Shown: one piece after another, positions 16,247-29,515 of the stretch
Numbering within the stretch: the stretch's first letter is position 1
How the letters are laid out: each line of letters begins with the position of its first letter
DNA from: Gemmatimonadaceae bacterium
GTDB taxonomy: Bacteria; Gemmatimonadota; Gemmatimonadetes; Gemmatimonadales; Gemmatimonadaceae
Reading direction: 5' to 3'
Assembly: GCA_019637355.1 (NCBI GenBank)
Contig: JAHBVT010000001.1
Span: forward strand, 2,263,192 to 2,327,191
DNA length: 64,000 nucleotides
Made by a program: the position numbers and the translations under genes
The notes under the pieces: model-generated
What the model was told of the DNA's origin: nothing
The model's input: only the letters and a program-made list of their open reading frames with translations
The model's database searches: none

Positions 16247-17724
16247 CCGTCGTCCCGGTCGCGCGCCCAGCTCACGGCCGCGCGCGTCGCACGTCGCCAG
16301 CCGCCGAGGCCCTGGCGCGCCACGTTGTTGCCCGCCGCGGACTCGAAGCGGGTGAACCGGCGCGAGGCGTGGAAGGCCTCGGCACTCGCCCAAACGCCAG
16401 CGGCAATGCCAGCCAGTCCCGCGGCGCCCAGAGCCGTGGTCTCCACCAAATCAGGCCGCTCGACAGGGACGCCGAGCACATCCGCCTGGAACTGCATCAA
16501 CCAATCGTTCTGCGCGGCGCCGCCGTCCACGCGCAGCACGTCGAGCGGCGCCCCGCTGGCCCCGCGCATCGTCTCGAGTACGTCGGCGGTGCTGTAGGCC
16601 ATCGCTTCGAGTGCGGCGCGCACCAAGTGCTCGCGCGAGGTGCCGCGCGTCAGGCCGACGATGGTCCCGCGCGCGTCCGGCTCCCAGTGCGGCGCGCCAA
16701 GGCCGGTGAGCGCCGGCACGAAGTACACACCGTCGTTCGCTTCGAGTGATCGGGCCATCGCCTCGGTCTCGCTGGCCTTCTCGAGCAAGCCGAGACCGTC
16801 GCGCAACCACTGCACCGCCGCGCCGGCGATGAAGATGCTGGCTTCGAGCGCATAGACGGATTTGCCCTCGGCATCGCAGGTCAGCGTCGTCAGGACGCCC
16901 TGACCGCCGGGTGGTCGCGTGCGTCCGGTGTTGAGCAGCAGGAAGGCGCCGGTGCCGTAGGTGTTCTTGCTCTGGCCGGGCTGCCAGCAACCCTGGCCGA
17001 ACATCGCGCTCTGCTGGTCGCCGGCGACGCCGAGGATGGGGATCGCGACGCCCAAATGCTCCTTGGCCGCCTCGCCGAACGCGCCCGAGGACGGACGCAC
17101 TTCCGGCAAGATCTCGCGCGGCACGCCGAAGAGCGCGCAGAGCTGCTCGCTCCACTGCATCGCGTTGATATCGAACAGCATCGTGCGCGATGCATTGGTC
17201 GGATCGGTCGCGTGCACGGCGCCGTTGGTCAGCTTCCAGATGAGCCAGGTGTCGATCGTCCCGGCGGCGAGGCGATCCGGCGCGATGCCGCGCGCGCGCT
17301 CCTGCAGCAGCCACTCGAGCTTCGTGGCCGAGAAGTAGGGGTCGGTCACGAGGCCAGTCGCCGCGTAGATGGCCGCCCCCTGCCCCGCCTCGCGCAGCGC
17401 CGCCGCCCGCCGCGTCGTGCGACGGTCCTGCCACACGATCGCCTTGTCCACCGGCTTGCCCGTCGTCCGGTCCCAGAGCACGATCGTCTCGCGCTGGTTC
17501 GTGATGCCGATGGCATCGGGCGTCACCTTCGCCTGCGCCATCGCCTCGCGCGCCGCCTCGATGGTCCGCGCGAAGATCTCCTCGGCGTCGTGTTCCACCC
17601 AGCCCGGCTGCGGAAAGTGCTGCGTGATCTCGCGGTACCCGCGGCCGACCACCCGTCCGTCCTCGGCGATCACCAGTGCCGTGGTGCCGGTCGTGCCTTC
17701 ATCGAGAGCGAGGACGTGGCGCAC
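16243..17724 (-). CDS. glpK: Glycerol kinase
   Basis: 493 residues, GTG start, typical length. It converts glycerol and ATP to sn-glycerol 3-phosphate in the cytoplasm. FGGY-family landmarks are visible: N-terminal ALDEGTTGTTALV (phosphate-binding loop), AIVWQDRRT near 90, TYGTGAFLLLNTG near 260 and the C-terminal LRVDGGAAQNDWLMQFQADVLGVPVERP signature near 400. It lies 9 bases downstream of mtnA and overlaps the DUF2279 gene, forming an apparent mtnA-glpK-DUF2279 transcription unit. No glpF or glpD is next to it. Confidence 0.96.
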   Translation of the reverse strand: MRHVLALDEGTTGTTALVIAEDGRVVGRGYREITQHFPQPGWVEHDAEEIFARTIEAAREAMAQAKVTPDAIGITNQRETIVLWDRTTGKPVDKAIVWQDRRTTRRAAALREAGQGAAIYAATGLVTDPYFSATKLEWLLQERARGIAPDRLAAGTIDTWLIWKLTNGAVHATDPTNASRTMLFDINAMQWSEQLCALFGVPREILPEVRPSSGAFGEAAKEHLGVAIPILGVAGDQQSAMFGQGCWQPGQSKNTYGTGAFLLLNTGRTRPPGGQGVLTTLTCDAEGKSVYALEASIFIAGAAVQWLRDGLGLLEKASETEAMARSLEANDGVYFVPALTGLGAPHWEPDARGTIVGLTRGTSREHLVRAALEAMAYSTADVLETMRGASGAPLDVLRVDGGAAQNDWLMQFQADVLGVPVERPDLVETTALGAAGLAGIAAGVWASAEAFHASRRFTRFESAAGNNVARQGLGGWRRATRAAVSWARDRDDG

Positions 17725-17733
17725 AGGGACTCC

Positions 17734-18801
17734 TTACGCGGGGGGCAGCGAGAGCGTGGCGCGGTCAAAGTGGTAGGGTGCGCAGAGAACGCCGTCTTCC
17801 GTGACGATGTGCGTGATCAGCGCCGCGGGCGTGACGTCGAACGCAGGGTTGTACACCGTGGCCCCAGCGGCGGCCACGCGACGCTCGCCCAATTGCGCGA
17901 TTTCGGTGGCGTCGCGCTGCTCGATGGGAATCGCCTCGCCGCTGGCGGTCTGCGCATCGACGCTGCTCGACGGCGCCACGACCACAAATGGAATCTTATG
18001 ATGCTTGGCCAGCACGGCCAGCGCGTAGGTCCCGATCTTGTTGGCGGCATCGCCGTTGGCGGCGATGCGGTCCGCACCCACGAGCACGAGGTCCACGCGT
18101 CCGGCGCCCATCAGGCTGGCGGCCGTCCCATCCGTGATGACAGTGACCGGGACGCCGGCGCGGGTGAGCTCCCAGGCGGTGAGCCGGGCGCCCTGCAGCA
18201 GCGGCCGCGTCTCGTCGGCGAAGACTTCGACGCGCAGTCCGGCCGCGTGCGCCGCGTACACAGGAGCCAACGCCGTACCGATACCCGCCGTTGCCAGCGC
18301 ACCGGCGTTGCAGTGCGTCAGGACGCGCATCCCGTCCTTGAGCAGCGTGGCACCGTGCCGCCCGAGCGCCTCGCACATCGCCTCGTCCTCGGCGCGGATG
18401 GCCTCGGCCTCCGCTCGGAGCGCCGCGGCCAGCGTCAGCACGTCGATGTGCGCAGCGTCGAGCAGGGCGCGCATCCTGTCCAGCGCCCAGAAGAGATTCA
18501 CGGCCGTCGGCCGCGTGGACTGCAGCGCCGCCGCCGCGTCGTACACGAAGCGCCGGAGCGCACCGATGTCGGCCAGGAAGCCTGAGGCACGCTCCGCGTC
18601 GGCCGCGGCCACGATGCCCATCGCCGCCGCCACGCCGATGGCCGGCGCACCGCGCACGGCGAGCGTACGGATGGCGTCAGCCACGTCGACGACGCTGCGG
18701 AGGTCGCGCTCCACGAACTCGCCGGGGAGGAGGCGCTGGTCGATGATGCGCAGCGCGCCATCCGGCGCCCACTGGACGGCGCGGAAGCTGGGTAGGGTCA
18801 C
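17734..18801 (-). CDS. mtnA: S-methyl-5-thioribose-1-phosphate isomerase
   Basis: 355 residues from the GTG at 18801. The enzyme converts methylthioribose 1-phosphate to methylthioribulose 1-phosphate in methionine salvage. Motifs: VRGAPAIGVAAA near 50, the catalytic Cys in LTHCNAGALAT near 160 and the catalytic Asp region LVGADRIAANGDAANKIGTY near 240. A longer frame starts at another GTG (18825), but that GTG overlaps a good extended -10 (TGCTACAAT), so the inner GTG, only 14 bases from that box, is preferred. No other mtn genes are adjacent. It is divergent from the enoyl-CoA hydratase gene. Confidence 0.93.
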   Translation of the reverse strand: MTLPSFRAVQWAPDGALRIIDQRLLPGEFVERDLRSVVDVADAIRTLAVRGAPAIGVAAAMGIVAAADAERASGFLADIGALRRFVYDAAAALQSTRPTAVNLFWALDRMRALLDAAHIDVLTLAAALRAEAEAIRAEDEAMCEALGRHGATLLKDGMRVLTHCNAGALATAGIGTALAPVYAAHAAGLRVEVFADETRPLLQGARLTAWELTRAGVPVTVITDGTAASLMGAGRVDLVLVGADRIAANGDAANKIGTYALAVLAKHHKIPFVVVAPSSSVDAQTASGEAIPIEQRDATEIAQLGERRVAAAGATVYNPAFDVTPAALITHIVTEDGVLCAPYHFDRATLSLPPA

Positions 18802-18807
18802 GTCTGA

Positions 18808-18824
18808 ATGTATAGATTGTAGCA
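18808..18824. promoter_or_regulatory. Back-to-back -10 boxes for mtnA and the enoyl-CoA hydratase gene
   Basis: An AT-rich island holds TGCTACAAT on the minus strand (extended -10 for mtnA, complement of 18816-18824) and TGTATAGAT on the plus strand (about 18809-18817) facing the hydratase gene. The boxes overlap, so firing of one promoter should exclude the other. Confidence 0.45.
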
Positions 18825-18857
18825 CACACCCGCGCCGAGTCCCTCGCCACGAATCCG

Positions 18858-19649
18858 ATGACGACGCCCTTCGCCTTCCTCACGCTCGAGATCGCCGACC
18901 AGTTGGCCGTCGTGACGGTCAACCGGCCCGACAAGCTCAACGCGCTCAACGGCACGGTCATCCAGGAGCTGGACCGCGCGTTCACCGAGATTGCCGGTCG
19001 CGACCAGATTCGCGCCGTCATCCTCACCGGCGCCGGCCGAGCGTTCGTGGCAGGCGCGGACATCGCCGAGATCGCCGAGGCGGCGGACGGCCCCGCTGGG
19101 CTGGAGTCACTCTCGGCTGCTGGCTCGCGGGTGTTCACCAAGATCGAGCGCCTCAACAAGCCGGTAATCGCGGCGGTGAACGGCTTCGCGCTCGGCGGCG
19201 GACTTGAGCTCGCGATGGCCTGCCACGTCCGCCTCGCCAGCGAAGGCGCCAAGTTCGGCCTGCCCGAGGCCAAGCTCGGCTTGATCCCCGGCTACGGCGG
19301 CACGCATCGCCTGCCGCGGCTCGTCGGGCAGGGCCGCGCGCTGCAGATGATCCTCACGGGCGCGATGATCGACGCCAACACCGCTGCGGCCTTCGGGCTC
19401 GTGAACGCGGTATATCCGACCGAAGTGCTGATGGACGTGACGCGCTCGATGGCCAAGGAGATGATCGCCAACGGCCCGCTGGCGCTGGCGCACGCGATCG
19501 AGGTCGTGACGCAGGGCGTGGGAATGTCCACCGACGACGCCCTGGCGTTGGAGAGCCGGCACTTCGGCGAGCTCGGACGCAGCGCCGATATGCGCGAGGG
19601 CACCACGGCGTTCCTCGAGAAGCGCCCGCCATCGTTCCACGGCGCCTGA
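18858..19649 (+). CDS. Enoyl-CoA hydratase/isomerase
   Basis: 263 residues, crotonase fold. GAGRAFVAGADIAEIA near 60 and NGFALGGGLELAMAC near 110 build the oxyanion hole. Both catalytic glutamates of true hydratases are present, in GGLELAM and FGLPEAKLGLIPGYGGTHRLPRLVG, so it probably hydrates 2-enoyl-CoA in beta-oxidation or a related acyl-CoA route. The C-terminus LEKRPPSFHG resembles the usual FLEKRxPxF end. It is followed 22 bases later by recF, an unusual neighbour that may share its transcript. Confidence 0.93.
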   Translation: MTTPFAFLTLEIADQLAVVTVNRPDKLNALNGTVIQELDRAFTEIAGRDQIRAVILTGAGRAFVAGADIAEIAEAADGPAGLESLSAAGSRVFTKIERLNKPVIAAVNGFALGGGLELAMACHVRLASEGAKFGLPEAKLGLIPGYGGTHRLPRLVGQGRALQMILTGAMIDANTAAAFGLVNAVYPTEVLMDVTRSMAKEMIANGPLALAHAIEVVTQGVGMSTDDALALESRHFGELGRSADMREGTTAFLEKRPPSFHGA

Positions 19650-19671
19650 ACCTGCGCGGCACCACGTACGG

Positions 19672-20814
19672 ATGACCGCCGCCACGACGCCCAAGGCCGC
19701 GCGGCTCGCGTCGCTCGCGCTGCGGGACTTCCGCAACATCACGGCGGCGGAGATCGCATTCCCCGCCGAGGGCGTGGCCTTCGTTGGCGAGAACGGCCAG
19801 GGCAAGACGAATGCGGTGGAGGCGATCGCCTACTTCCGCCTGCTGCGCTCGATGCGCGGCGCGCGCGACCGCGACCTCATTCGCTTCGGTGCCACGGCGT
19901 TCCACCTTGCGGCCACGATGCAGCACGGCAGCGCCGAGCGCGCCACCGTCGGCGCCGACCGCACCGGGCGCAAGAAGGTCACGCTCGACGGCGCCGAGCC
20001 CGAGAAGCTGGCCGAAGCGCTCGACGTGCTGCCGAGCGTCTCGTTCTCACCGCGCGACGTGGACTTGATTGCCGGCGCGCCGTCTGAGCGGCGGCGGTAC
20101 CTCGACATCACGTTGGCGCTGACGTCGCCGAGCTATCTGCACGCGCTGCGCCGCTACCGCGCGGCGCTGGTGCGCCGCAACGCGTCGCTGCGCGATGCCG
20201 CGCGACGGTCTTCGGTGCGCACGGCGTTGGCGGCGGCCGCCGCCTGGGAGCCGGCCTTGGCCGAACACGGCGCGGTGTTGGTGCAGCAGCGGCGCGCGTG
20301 GGCGGCCGCGCACGCGGCGAGCTTCGCGGCGCTCTGCGCCGCCATCGGCGAGTCGCAGCCCGCGACGCTGACCTACGAGGGCCTGCTCGCGGAGTCCGAG
20401 CATCCGCGCGAGGAACTGCTCGCGCTGCTTGACCGCCAGCGCGAGCAGGATTGCCGCCGCGGGCTCACGCAGTCGGGCCCGCACCGCGACGACCTCGCGC
20501 TACGCCTCGATGCGCACGACCTGCGCCAGGTGGGCTCGGCGGGGCAGCAGCGCACCGCGGCCATCGTGCTGCGGATGCTCGAGTCGGCGACGCATCGCGA
20601 AGCCACGGGTGTGATCCCGGTTCTGCTGCTCGACGATCCCTTCGCCGAACTGGATCGCCGTCGCACGGCGCGCATCCTCGGCTTGCTCGAGGAGCAGGGC
20701 GTGGGGCAGTGCGTGCTCTGCGTGCCGCGCGAGGACGAGATCCCGGCGCGGTTCACGCGCCTGCAGCGCTGGCGCGTGCAGGGCGGCGCGTTCGCCGTGG
20801 CGGGTGACGCGTGA
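19672..20814 (+). CDS. recF: DNA replication/repair protein RecF
   Basis: 380 residues. The SMC-like ATPase helps load RecA at single-strand gaps. Walker A is GENGQGKTNAVEAI at about 38-50; SVSFSPRDVDLIAGAPSERRRYLDI around 120-145 is a RecF hallmark; the signature region SGPHRDDLALRL ... VGSAGQQRTAAIVLRM and Walker B PVLLLDDPFAELD occur near 270-325. Lengths and order match the family. It is followed by dciA and gyrB in the classical order, but dnaA and dnaN are not upstream in this window. Confidence 0.96.
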   Translation: MTAATTPKAARLASLALRDFRNITAAEIAFPAEGVAFVGENGQGKTNAVEAIAYFRLLRSMRGARDRDLIRFGATAFHLAATMQHGSAERATVGADRTGRKKVTLDGAEPEKLAEALDVLPSVSFSPRDVDLIAGAPSERRRYLDITLALTSPSYLHALRRYRAALVRRNASLRDAARRSSVRTALAAAAAWEPALAEHGAVLVQQRRAWAAAHAASFAALCAAIGESQPATLTYEGLLAESEHPREELLALLDRQREQDCRRGLTQSGPHRDDLALRLDAHDLRQVGSAGQQRTAAIVLRMLESATHREATGVIPVLLLDDPFAELDRRRTARILGLLEEQGVGQCVLCVPREDEIPARFTRLQRWRVQGGAFAVAGDA

Positions 20815-21181
20815 GGATGCGGCCGTGAAGGACGACACACGCAGCGGGCGCAACGCGCCGCGCCCGATCGCCGAACTGTTGGCGGCGGCGCTCAAGGCCA
20901 GCGGGCTCGACGACGACGTGGAGCGCGCGCAGGTCTTGGCGCTGTGGCCGCGCATCGTCGGGCCGCAGATCGCCGGCGTCACCGACGCGCGCCTGATCGC
21001 CGAGGACGGCACGCTGGTGGTGGGCGTGAAGACGCACGCGTGGATGCAGGAACTCGGCTTGATGGAGCGCTCGCTCGTGGCCCGCGTGAACGATGCCGCC
21101 GGCACGACGACCGTGCGCCGAATCCGCTGGGAATTGCTGCGCGACGAGCCCCACGGGACGGGCCGTCACGGGGCCCGCTAA
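20804..21181 (+). CDS. dciA: DciA/DUF721 helicase-operator protein
   Basis: 125 residues from a GTG at 20804 that overlaps the recF end by 11 bases; a second GTG at 20825 would give 118 residues and is equally likely. The DUF721 domain is seen as RPIAELLAAALKASGL ... VLALWPRIVGPQIAGVTDARLIAEDGTLVVGVKTHAWMQEL, including the W-P-x-I-V-G core. DciA helps load the replicative helicase DnaB in bacteria lacking DnaC-type loaders. The position between recF and gyrB agrees fully with that identity. Confidence 0.88.
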   Translation: MTREDAAVKDDTRSGRNAPRPIAELLAAALKASGLDDDVERAQVLALWPRIVGPQIAGVTDARLIAEDGTLVVGVKTHAWMQELGLMERSLVARVNDAAGTTTVRRIRWELLRDEPHGTGRHGAR

Positions 21182-21231
21182 GCGGTGCCGTAACCCGTTG
21201 CGGCACAGCCATTTGCCGCTTGTGAAAATCG

Positions 21232-23270
<2,039 letters not shown>

Positions 23271-23277
23271 ACGGCGG

Positions 23278-23465
23278 GTCACCACAGAGGGCACAGAGAA
23301 CGGCGAACTGCGAACGGCGATAAACGCAGAGGCGCAGAGGGCGCCGAGCACTGCGACTGCAATCGCAACAACACTGAGGGGGGGGTCCGCACCGAAGTAT
23401 CGGTGTGGGCCCCCTAAGTCTTTGTTGTGGTTGTTCTCTGTGCCCTCTGTGCCCTCTGTGGTGAC
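23278..23465. repeat. CACAGAGGG inverted-repeat element, copy 1
   Basis: 188 bases with outer arms CACCACAGAGGGCACAGAG and its complement (the right arm has one extra CACAGAGGG-type unit). A central hairpin GTCCGCACCGA ... TCGGTGTGGGC is framed by G and C runs. It sits between the convergent ends of gyrB and the 23555 gene. A second copy with the same design is at 61866-61993. Confidence 0.85.
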
Positions 23466-23554
23466 AAGCCTCGAGAGGGTTGTCGACCACGCTAGCGCCA
23501 GAGGTGACGACGTCGGCGCACGGCCTCGCACCGCTGCCCTGCCACGACCAGTGC

Positions 23555-23788
23555 TCAGCCGCGGATGCTGTCCGCTCCGCCGCGCAACTGCTGCGCAAAC
23601 CAGACGTGCGCCAGCGAGATCATCCCGAGCACCATAAACGAGCTCGCCATAATCACGAGGTGCGTGGTGCCGTCGACGCCACCGGTCGAGACCGGACGCG
23701 TCAGAAATGCCAATCCGAGCCACGCGGCCATCTTGCCGCCGGCGACTCCCATCGCCCCGAGGGCGCCCAGCTTCTCGATGTTCTGCAT
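23555..23788 (-). CDS. Small two-span membrane protein
   Basis: 77 residues, with hydrophobic stretches at about 8-30 (LGALGAMGVAGGKMAAWLGLAFL) and 44-67 (LVIMASSFMVLGMISLAHVWFA) separated by a short polar loop. No family was recognised. It begins 6 bases after the stop of the nucleoside phosphorylase gene and is probably cotranscribed with it. Coding sense is supported by the clean membrane-segment pattern. Confidence 0.55.
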   Translation of the reverse strand: MQNIEKLGALGAMGVAGGKMAAWLGLAFLTRPVSTGGVDGTTHLVIMASSFMVLGMISLAHVWFAQQLRGGADSIRG

Positions 23789-23794
23789 AGTGCC

Positions 23795-25141
23795 TTAATG
23801 TGCACCCACGGCGGGGAGTTCCTCCACCCCCCGCCTGGTGACGCGGTGTGAGATGAGCGGACGGCGCGCTGGCGGCTGCTCCCCGAGCACGACAGCCTGC
23901 CGCAGCGCCGCCTCGGCGGCCTTGCGTCCGTCGGCGTCCCGGGCGTGCACGGTTGCGATCGGCTGGCCGCGTTCCACGCGGCCGCCGGGCCGCACGTGCA
24001 GCACGATGCCCACGGCCGGATCCACTTCATCCTCGACGCGCGTGCGTCCGCCGCCGAGGTCGATGATCGCGCGCCCGATGATCCGCGGTTCCACGCGCTG
24101 CACGATGCCGCTGCGCGCGGCCTCGACGCGTTCACGGATGGGCGCGCGCGGCAGGATGGCCACGGGGTTGTCCACGACGCCGGGGTGGCCGCCCTGCGCC
24201 TGGACGATCTCGCGGAATTTCTCCAGCGCCGCTCCGCTGCCGAGCGCGGACTCGGCGCGCTGGCGCGCGCTGCGCTGGTCCGACGCGGCACCGGCGACCA
24301 AGAGCATCTCAGCGGCCAGCGCCAACGTCACCTCGCGCAGGTCGGCGGGCCCCTCGCCGCGCAGGCAGTGGATGGACTCCTCGACCTCGAGCGCGTTGCC
24401 GCAGGCCTCACCGAGCGGGCTGTCCATATCGGTGAGCAGCGCGACCGTTGGGCAGCCGCGCCGTTCCCCGAGCGCGATCATCGTCTGGGCAAGCGTCAGC
24501 GAGTCCTCGAGCTTCGTCATAAACGCCCCCGCGCCCGTTTTCACGTCGAGCACCAGGCCGGTGAGACCTTCCGCGAGCTTCTTGCTCATAATGGATGCGG
24601 CGATGAGCGGGATGGCCTCCACGGTGGCCGTCGCATCGCGCAGTGCATAGAACTTGCGGTCCGCCGGCGCGATCTCGCGGGTCTGCCCGATCATCGCGAC
24701 GCCGAGGCGCTCCAGCTGTGCGACGGTCTCCTCCAGCGTGAGACGCGTACGGAAGCCGGGGATGCTTTCGAGCTTGTCGAGGGTACCACCGGTGTGGCCG
24801 AGCCCGCGGCCGGACATCATCGGAACGGCCACGCCGCAGGCGGCCACGAGTGGCGCGAGAATGAGCGAGACCTTGTCGCCGACGCCACCGGTGGAGTGCT
24901 TGTCCACGCGCGGGACGCCGAGGTGGGTCAGGTCGAGACTACGGCCGCTCTCGAGCATCGCGGCCGTGAGGGCCCCGATCTCCTCGTCGTCCATCCCGCG
25001 GAAGTACACGGCCATCGCGAAGGCGGACATCTGGTAGTCCGGCACCTCACCGTCGGCGTAGGCGCGCATCAGCGCGCGCAGCTCGCCCGCCGTGAGCCGG
25101 CCGCCATTGCGTTTGCGTTCGATGAGCTCGACGACCGTCAT
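23795..25141 (-). CDS. Pyrimidine-nucleoside/thymidine phosphorylase
   Basis: 448 residues. It cleaves thymidine or uridine with phosphate to free base and (deoxy)ribose 1-phosphate, feeding salvage. KHSTGGVGDKVSLILAPLVAACGVAVPMMSGRGLGHTGGTLDKLESIPG at about 80-130 is the family signature that binds phosphate and base; the C-terminal lobe EDEVDPAVGIVLHVRPGGRVERGQPIATVHA is the usual barrel-sandwich hybrid. The sequence alone does not settle whether it prefers thymidine (DeoA) or both (Pdp). A thymidine kinase is encoded at 51097. It is divergent from the ferritin gene with 82 bases between the starts. Confidence 0.93.
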   Translation of the reverse strand: MTVVELIERKRNGGRLTAGELRALMRAYADGEVPDYQMSAFAMAVYFRGMDDEEIGALTAAMLESGRSLDLTHLGVPRVDKHSTGGVGDKVSLILAPLVAACGVAVPMMSGRGLGHTGGTLDKLESIPGFRTRLTLEETVAQLERLGVAMIGQTREIAPADRKFYALRDATATVEAIPLIAASIMSKKLAEGLTGLVLDVKTGAGAFMTKLEDSLTLAQTMIALGERRGCPTVALLTDMDSPLGEACGNALEVEESIHCLRGEGPADLREVTLALAAEMLLVAGAASDQRSARQRAESALGSGAALEKFREIVQAQGGHPGVVDNPVAILPRAPIRERVEAARSGIVQRVEPRIIGRAIIDLGGGRTRVEDEVDPAVGIVLHVRPGGRVERGQPIATVHARDADGRKAAEAALRQAVVLGEQPPARRPLISHRVTRRGVEELPAVGAH

Positions 25142-25171
25142 CCCACTCCTCGGCGATGCTGCCGACGTTAG

Positions 25172-27862
<2,691 letters not shown>

Positions 27863-27881
27863 CCCTTTCTTAGGGCTGACT

Positions 27882-28439
27882 ATGACTCCGTTCACGCTCG
27901 GCGCCACCGCCCTCTCGGCGATTCCGCACAGCTCCCTGCGCAGCCTGCGCGCTTCCCTCGTGCGCGACCTCGGCGATGGATTCGCCGGCGTCTTGCAGGA
28001 GGCGGGCTATGCCGGCGGCGAGGCCGTGCTCGCGGGAATGACGCAGTGGTGCGCGGCGAACGGCCTCGGCGCGCCCGAGTCGCTGCCCTACGCGCAGTTT
28101 CAGCAAGCGGCGGCGCGGTTCTTCTCTGAGACTGGCTGGGGCAAGGTCAGCCTGGAGCCGTTGGGCGATGCGGCCGTGGCCTTCGATGCCGAGGACTGGG
28201 CGGAGTCCGATCCCGAAGCCGGGATGCCCTACCCGAGCTGCTACTACACGGCTGGGATGCTCGCCGACGTCTTCGGGCGCGTCGCCGGCAATCCGATGGG
28301 CTGCCTCGAGGTGGAGTGCCGCTCCGCCGGCGCGGCGCGTTGCCGGTTCCTGCTCGCGAGCGCCGACGTGATCGCGCACGTGTACCAGCGGCTCACCGAA
28401 GGCGTGGGGTACGCTGACGCGCTGGCCGAGCTGGCGTAG
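27882..28439 (+). CDS. V4R-domain protein
   Basis: 185 residues from [26 protein letters not shown]. The C-terminal part, [42 protein letters not shown], is the V4R (4-vinyl reductase) ligand-binding domain with its usual Cys residues, preceded by a helical N-terminal half ([22 protein letters not shown]). V4R domains bind small hydrophobic ligands in regulators and in chlorophyll-synthesis proteins. With no DNA-binding domain here the role is open. It lies 20 bases after ligA. Confidence 0.8.
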   Translation: MTPFTLGATALSAIPHSSLRSLRASLVRDLGDGFAGVLQEAGYAGGEAVLAGMTQWCAANGLGAPESLPYAQFQQAAARFFSETGWGKVSLEPLGDAAVAFDAEDWAESDPEAGMPYPSCYYTAGMLADVFGRVAGNPMGCLEVECRSAGAARCRFLLASADVIAHVYQRLTEGVGYADALAELA

Positions 28440-28447
28440 CGGCAGCG

Positions 28448-29107
28448 ATGCAGTCGCAGCCGCTGGAGCAGTACCAGCGATACCCCGCCGCAGAGATGCA
28501 AGCGCGGGCGGAGGCGTTCGCGAAGGAGCTGCGTCGCCGGCGTAGCGTGCGGGACTTCTCGCCTGAGCCTGTCCCTCGCAGCGTGCTCGAGCCCTGCCTC
28601 CTCGCCGCTGGAAGCGCGCCGAACGGCGCGAACATCCAGCCGTGGCACTTCGTCTGCGTCTCGGATGCTGAGACGAAACGCCAGATCCGTCAGGCGGCCG
28701 AGGCCGAGGAACGCGAGTTCTACGCCGAGCGCGCCACGCCTGAGTGGCTGGAGGACCTCGCGCCGCTCGGCACCGATCCCAACAAGCCGTTCCTCGAGAC
28801 TGCGCCGTGGCTGATCGCGATCTTCGCGCAGCGTTGGCGCGCCGGGGCGGACGATACGCGGCGCGCGAACTACTACGTACCGGAGTCGGTCGGCATCGCG
28901 ACGGGCTTTCTCATCGCGGCGCTGCACCACGCGGGCCTCGCGACGCTGACGCACACCCCGAGCCCGATGGGATTCCTCGGACGCATCCTCGGGCGTCCGG
29001 AGTCTGAGAAGGCGTTCCTGCTCTTGGTCGTCGGGTATCCCGCGGAGGACGCGCAGGTACCCGTGATCACGAAGAAGCCGCTCGGCGACATCGCCACGTT
29101 CCGATAA
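28448..29107 (+). CDS. Nitroreductase-family FMN oxidoreductase
   Basis: 219 residues. [43 protein letters not shown] at about 25-65 is the FMN-binding nitroreductase motif. [47 protein letters not shown] is the C-terminal half of the fold. Family members reduce nitroaromatics, quinones or act in cofactor dealkylation using NAD(P)H; a precise substrate cannot be given. It starts 9 bases after the V4R gene and is followed by the YtxJ-like gene. Confidence 0.9.
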   Translation: MQSQPLEQYQRYPAAEMQARAEAFAKELRRRRSVRDFSPEPVPRSVLEPCLLAAGSAPNGANIQPWHFVCVSDAETKRQIRQAAEAEEREFYAERATPEWLEDLAPLGTDPNKPFLETAPWLIAIFAQRWRAGADDTRRANYYVPESVGIATGFLIAALHHAGLATLTHTPSPMGFLGRILGRPESEKAFLLLVVGYPAEDAQVPVITKKPLGDIATFR

Positions 29108-29123
29108 GGTCGGCTCGCGACGA

Positions 29124-29474
29124 ATGGCCATCATCCCCGCCACCTTCTCGTCCGCGAGCGAACTCGCCGCGCGCCCGGGCCGCAGCATCGTCTACAAGCA
29201 CTCGACCCGCTGCGAGCTGTGCAGCTGGAGCCATCACGTGCTCGGCAAGCTCGCGGCGCAGGCGCAACTCACGCTGGAGCTCGTTGATGTGCTTGCCGAG
29301 CGTGAGCTGTCGCAGGACATCGAGCGCCACTTCGGCGTGCGACACGAGTCGCCGCAGGTGCTGATCATCGACGACGGTGTGGTGAGCTGGCACGCGTCGC
29401 ACCGAGGGGTGGCGCCGGCGCGGTTGCAGGCGGCGCTCGGCGGAAACTCCGAAGGGCTCGGGGCGCGAGTCTAA
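29124..29474 (+). CDS. ytxJ: YtxJ-like bacillithiol-system thioredoxin-fold protein
   Basis: 116 residues. SIVYKHSTRCELCSWSHHVL at about 21-40 matches the DUF2847/YtxJ monothiol motif KHSTxC (Bacillus form KHSTRCPIS), and HFGVRHESPQVLIIDDGVVSWHASH supplies the cis-Pro and glutaredoxin-like core. YtxJ is a proposed bacilliredoxin that removes bacillithiol from proteins. Here a second Cys (RCELC) gives a possible CxxC dithiol. The presence of this gene and of a DinB-type protein suggests a bacillithiol-using organism. Confidence 0.85.
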   Translation: MAIIPATFSSASELAARPGRSIVYKHSTRCELCSWSHHVLGKLAAQAQLTLELVDVLAERELSQDIERHFGVRHESPQVLIIDDGVVSWHASHRGVAPARLQAALGGNSEGLGARV

Positions 29475-29515
29475 AGCGGGCGACGCCGGCGCCGTTCGCG
29501 CACCGGTGCGTGCCG

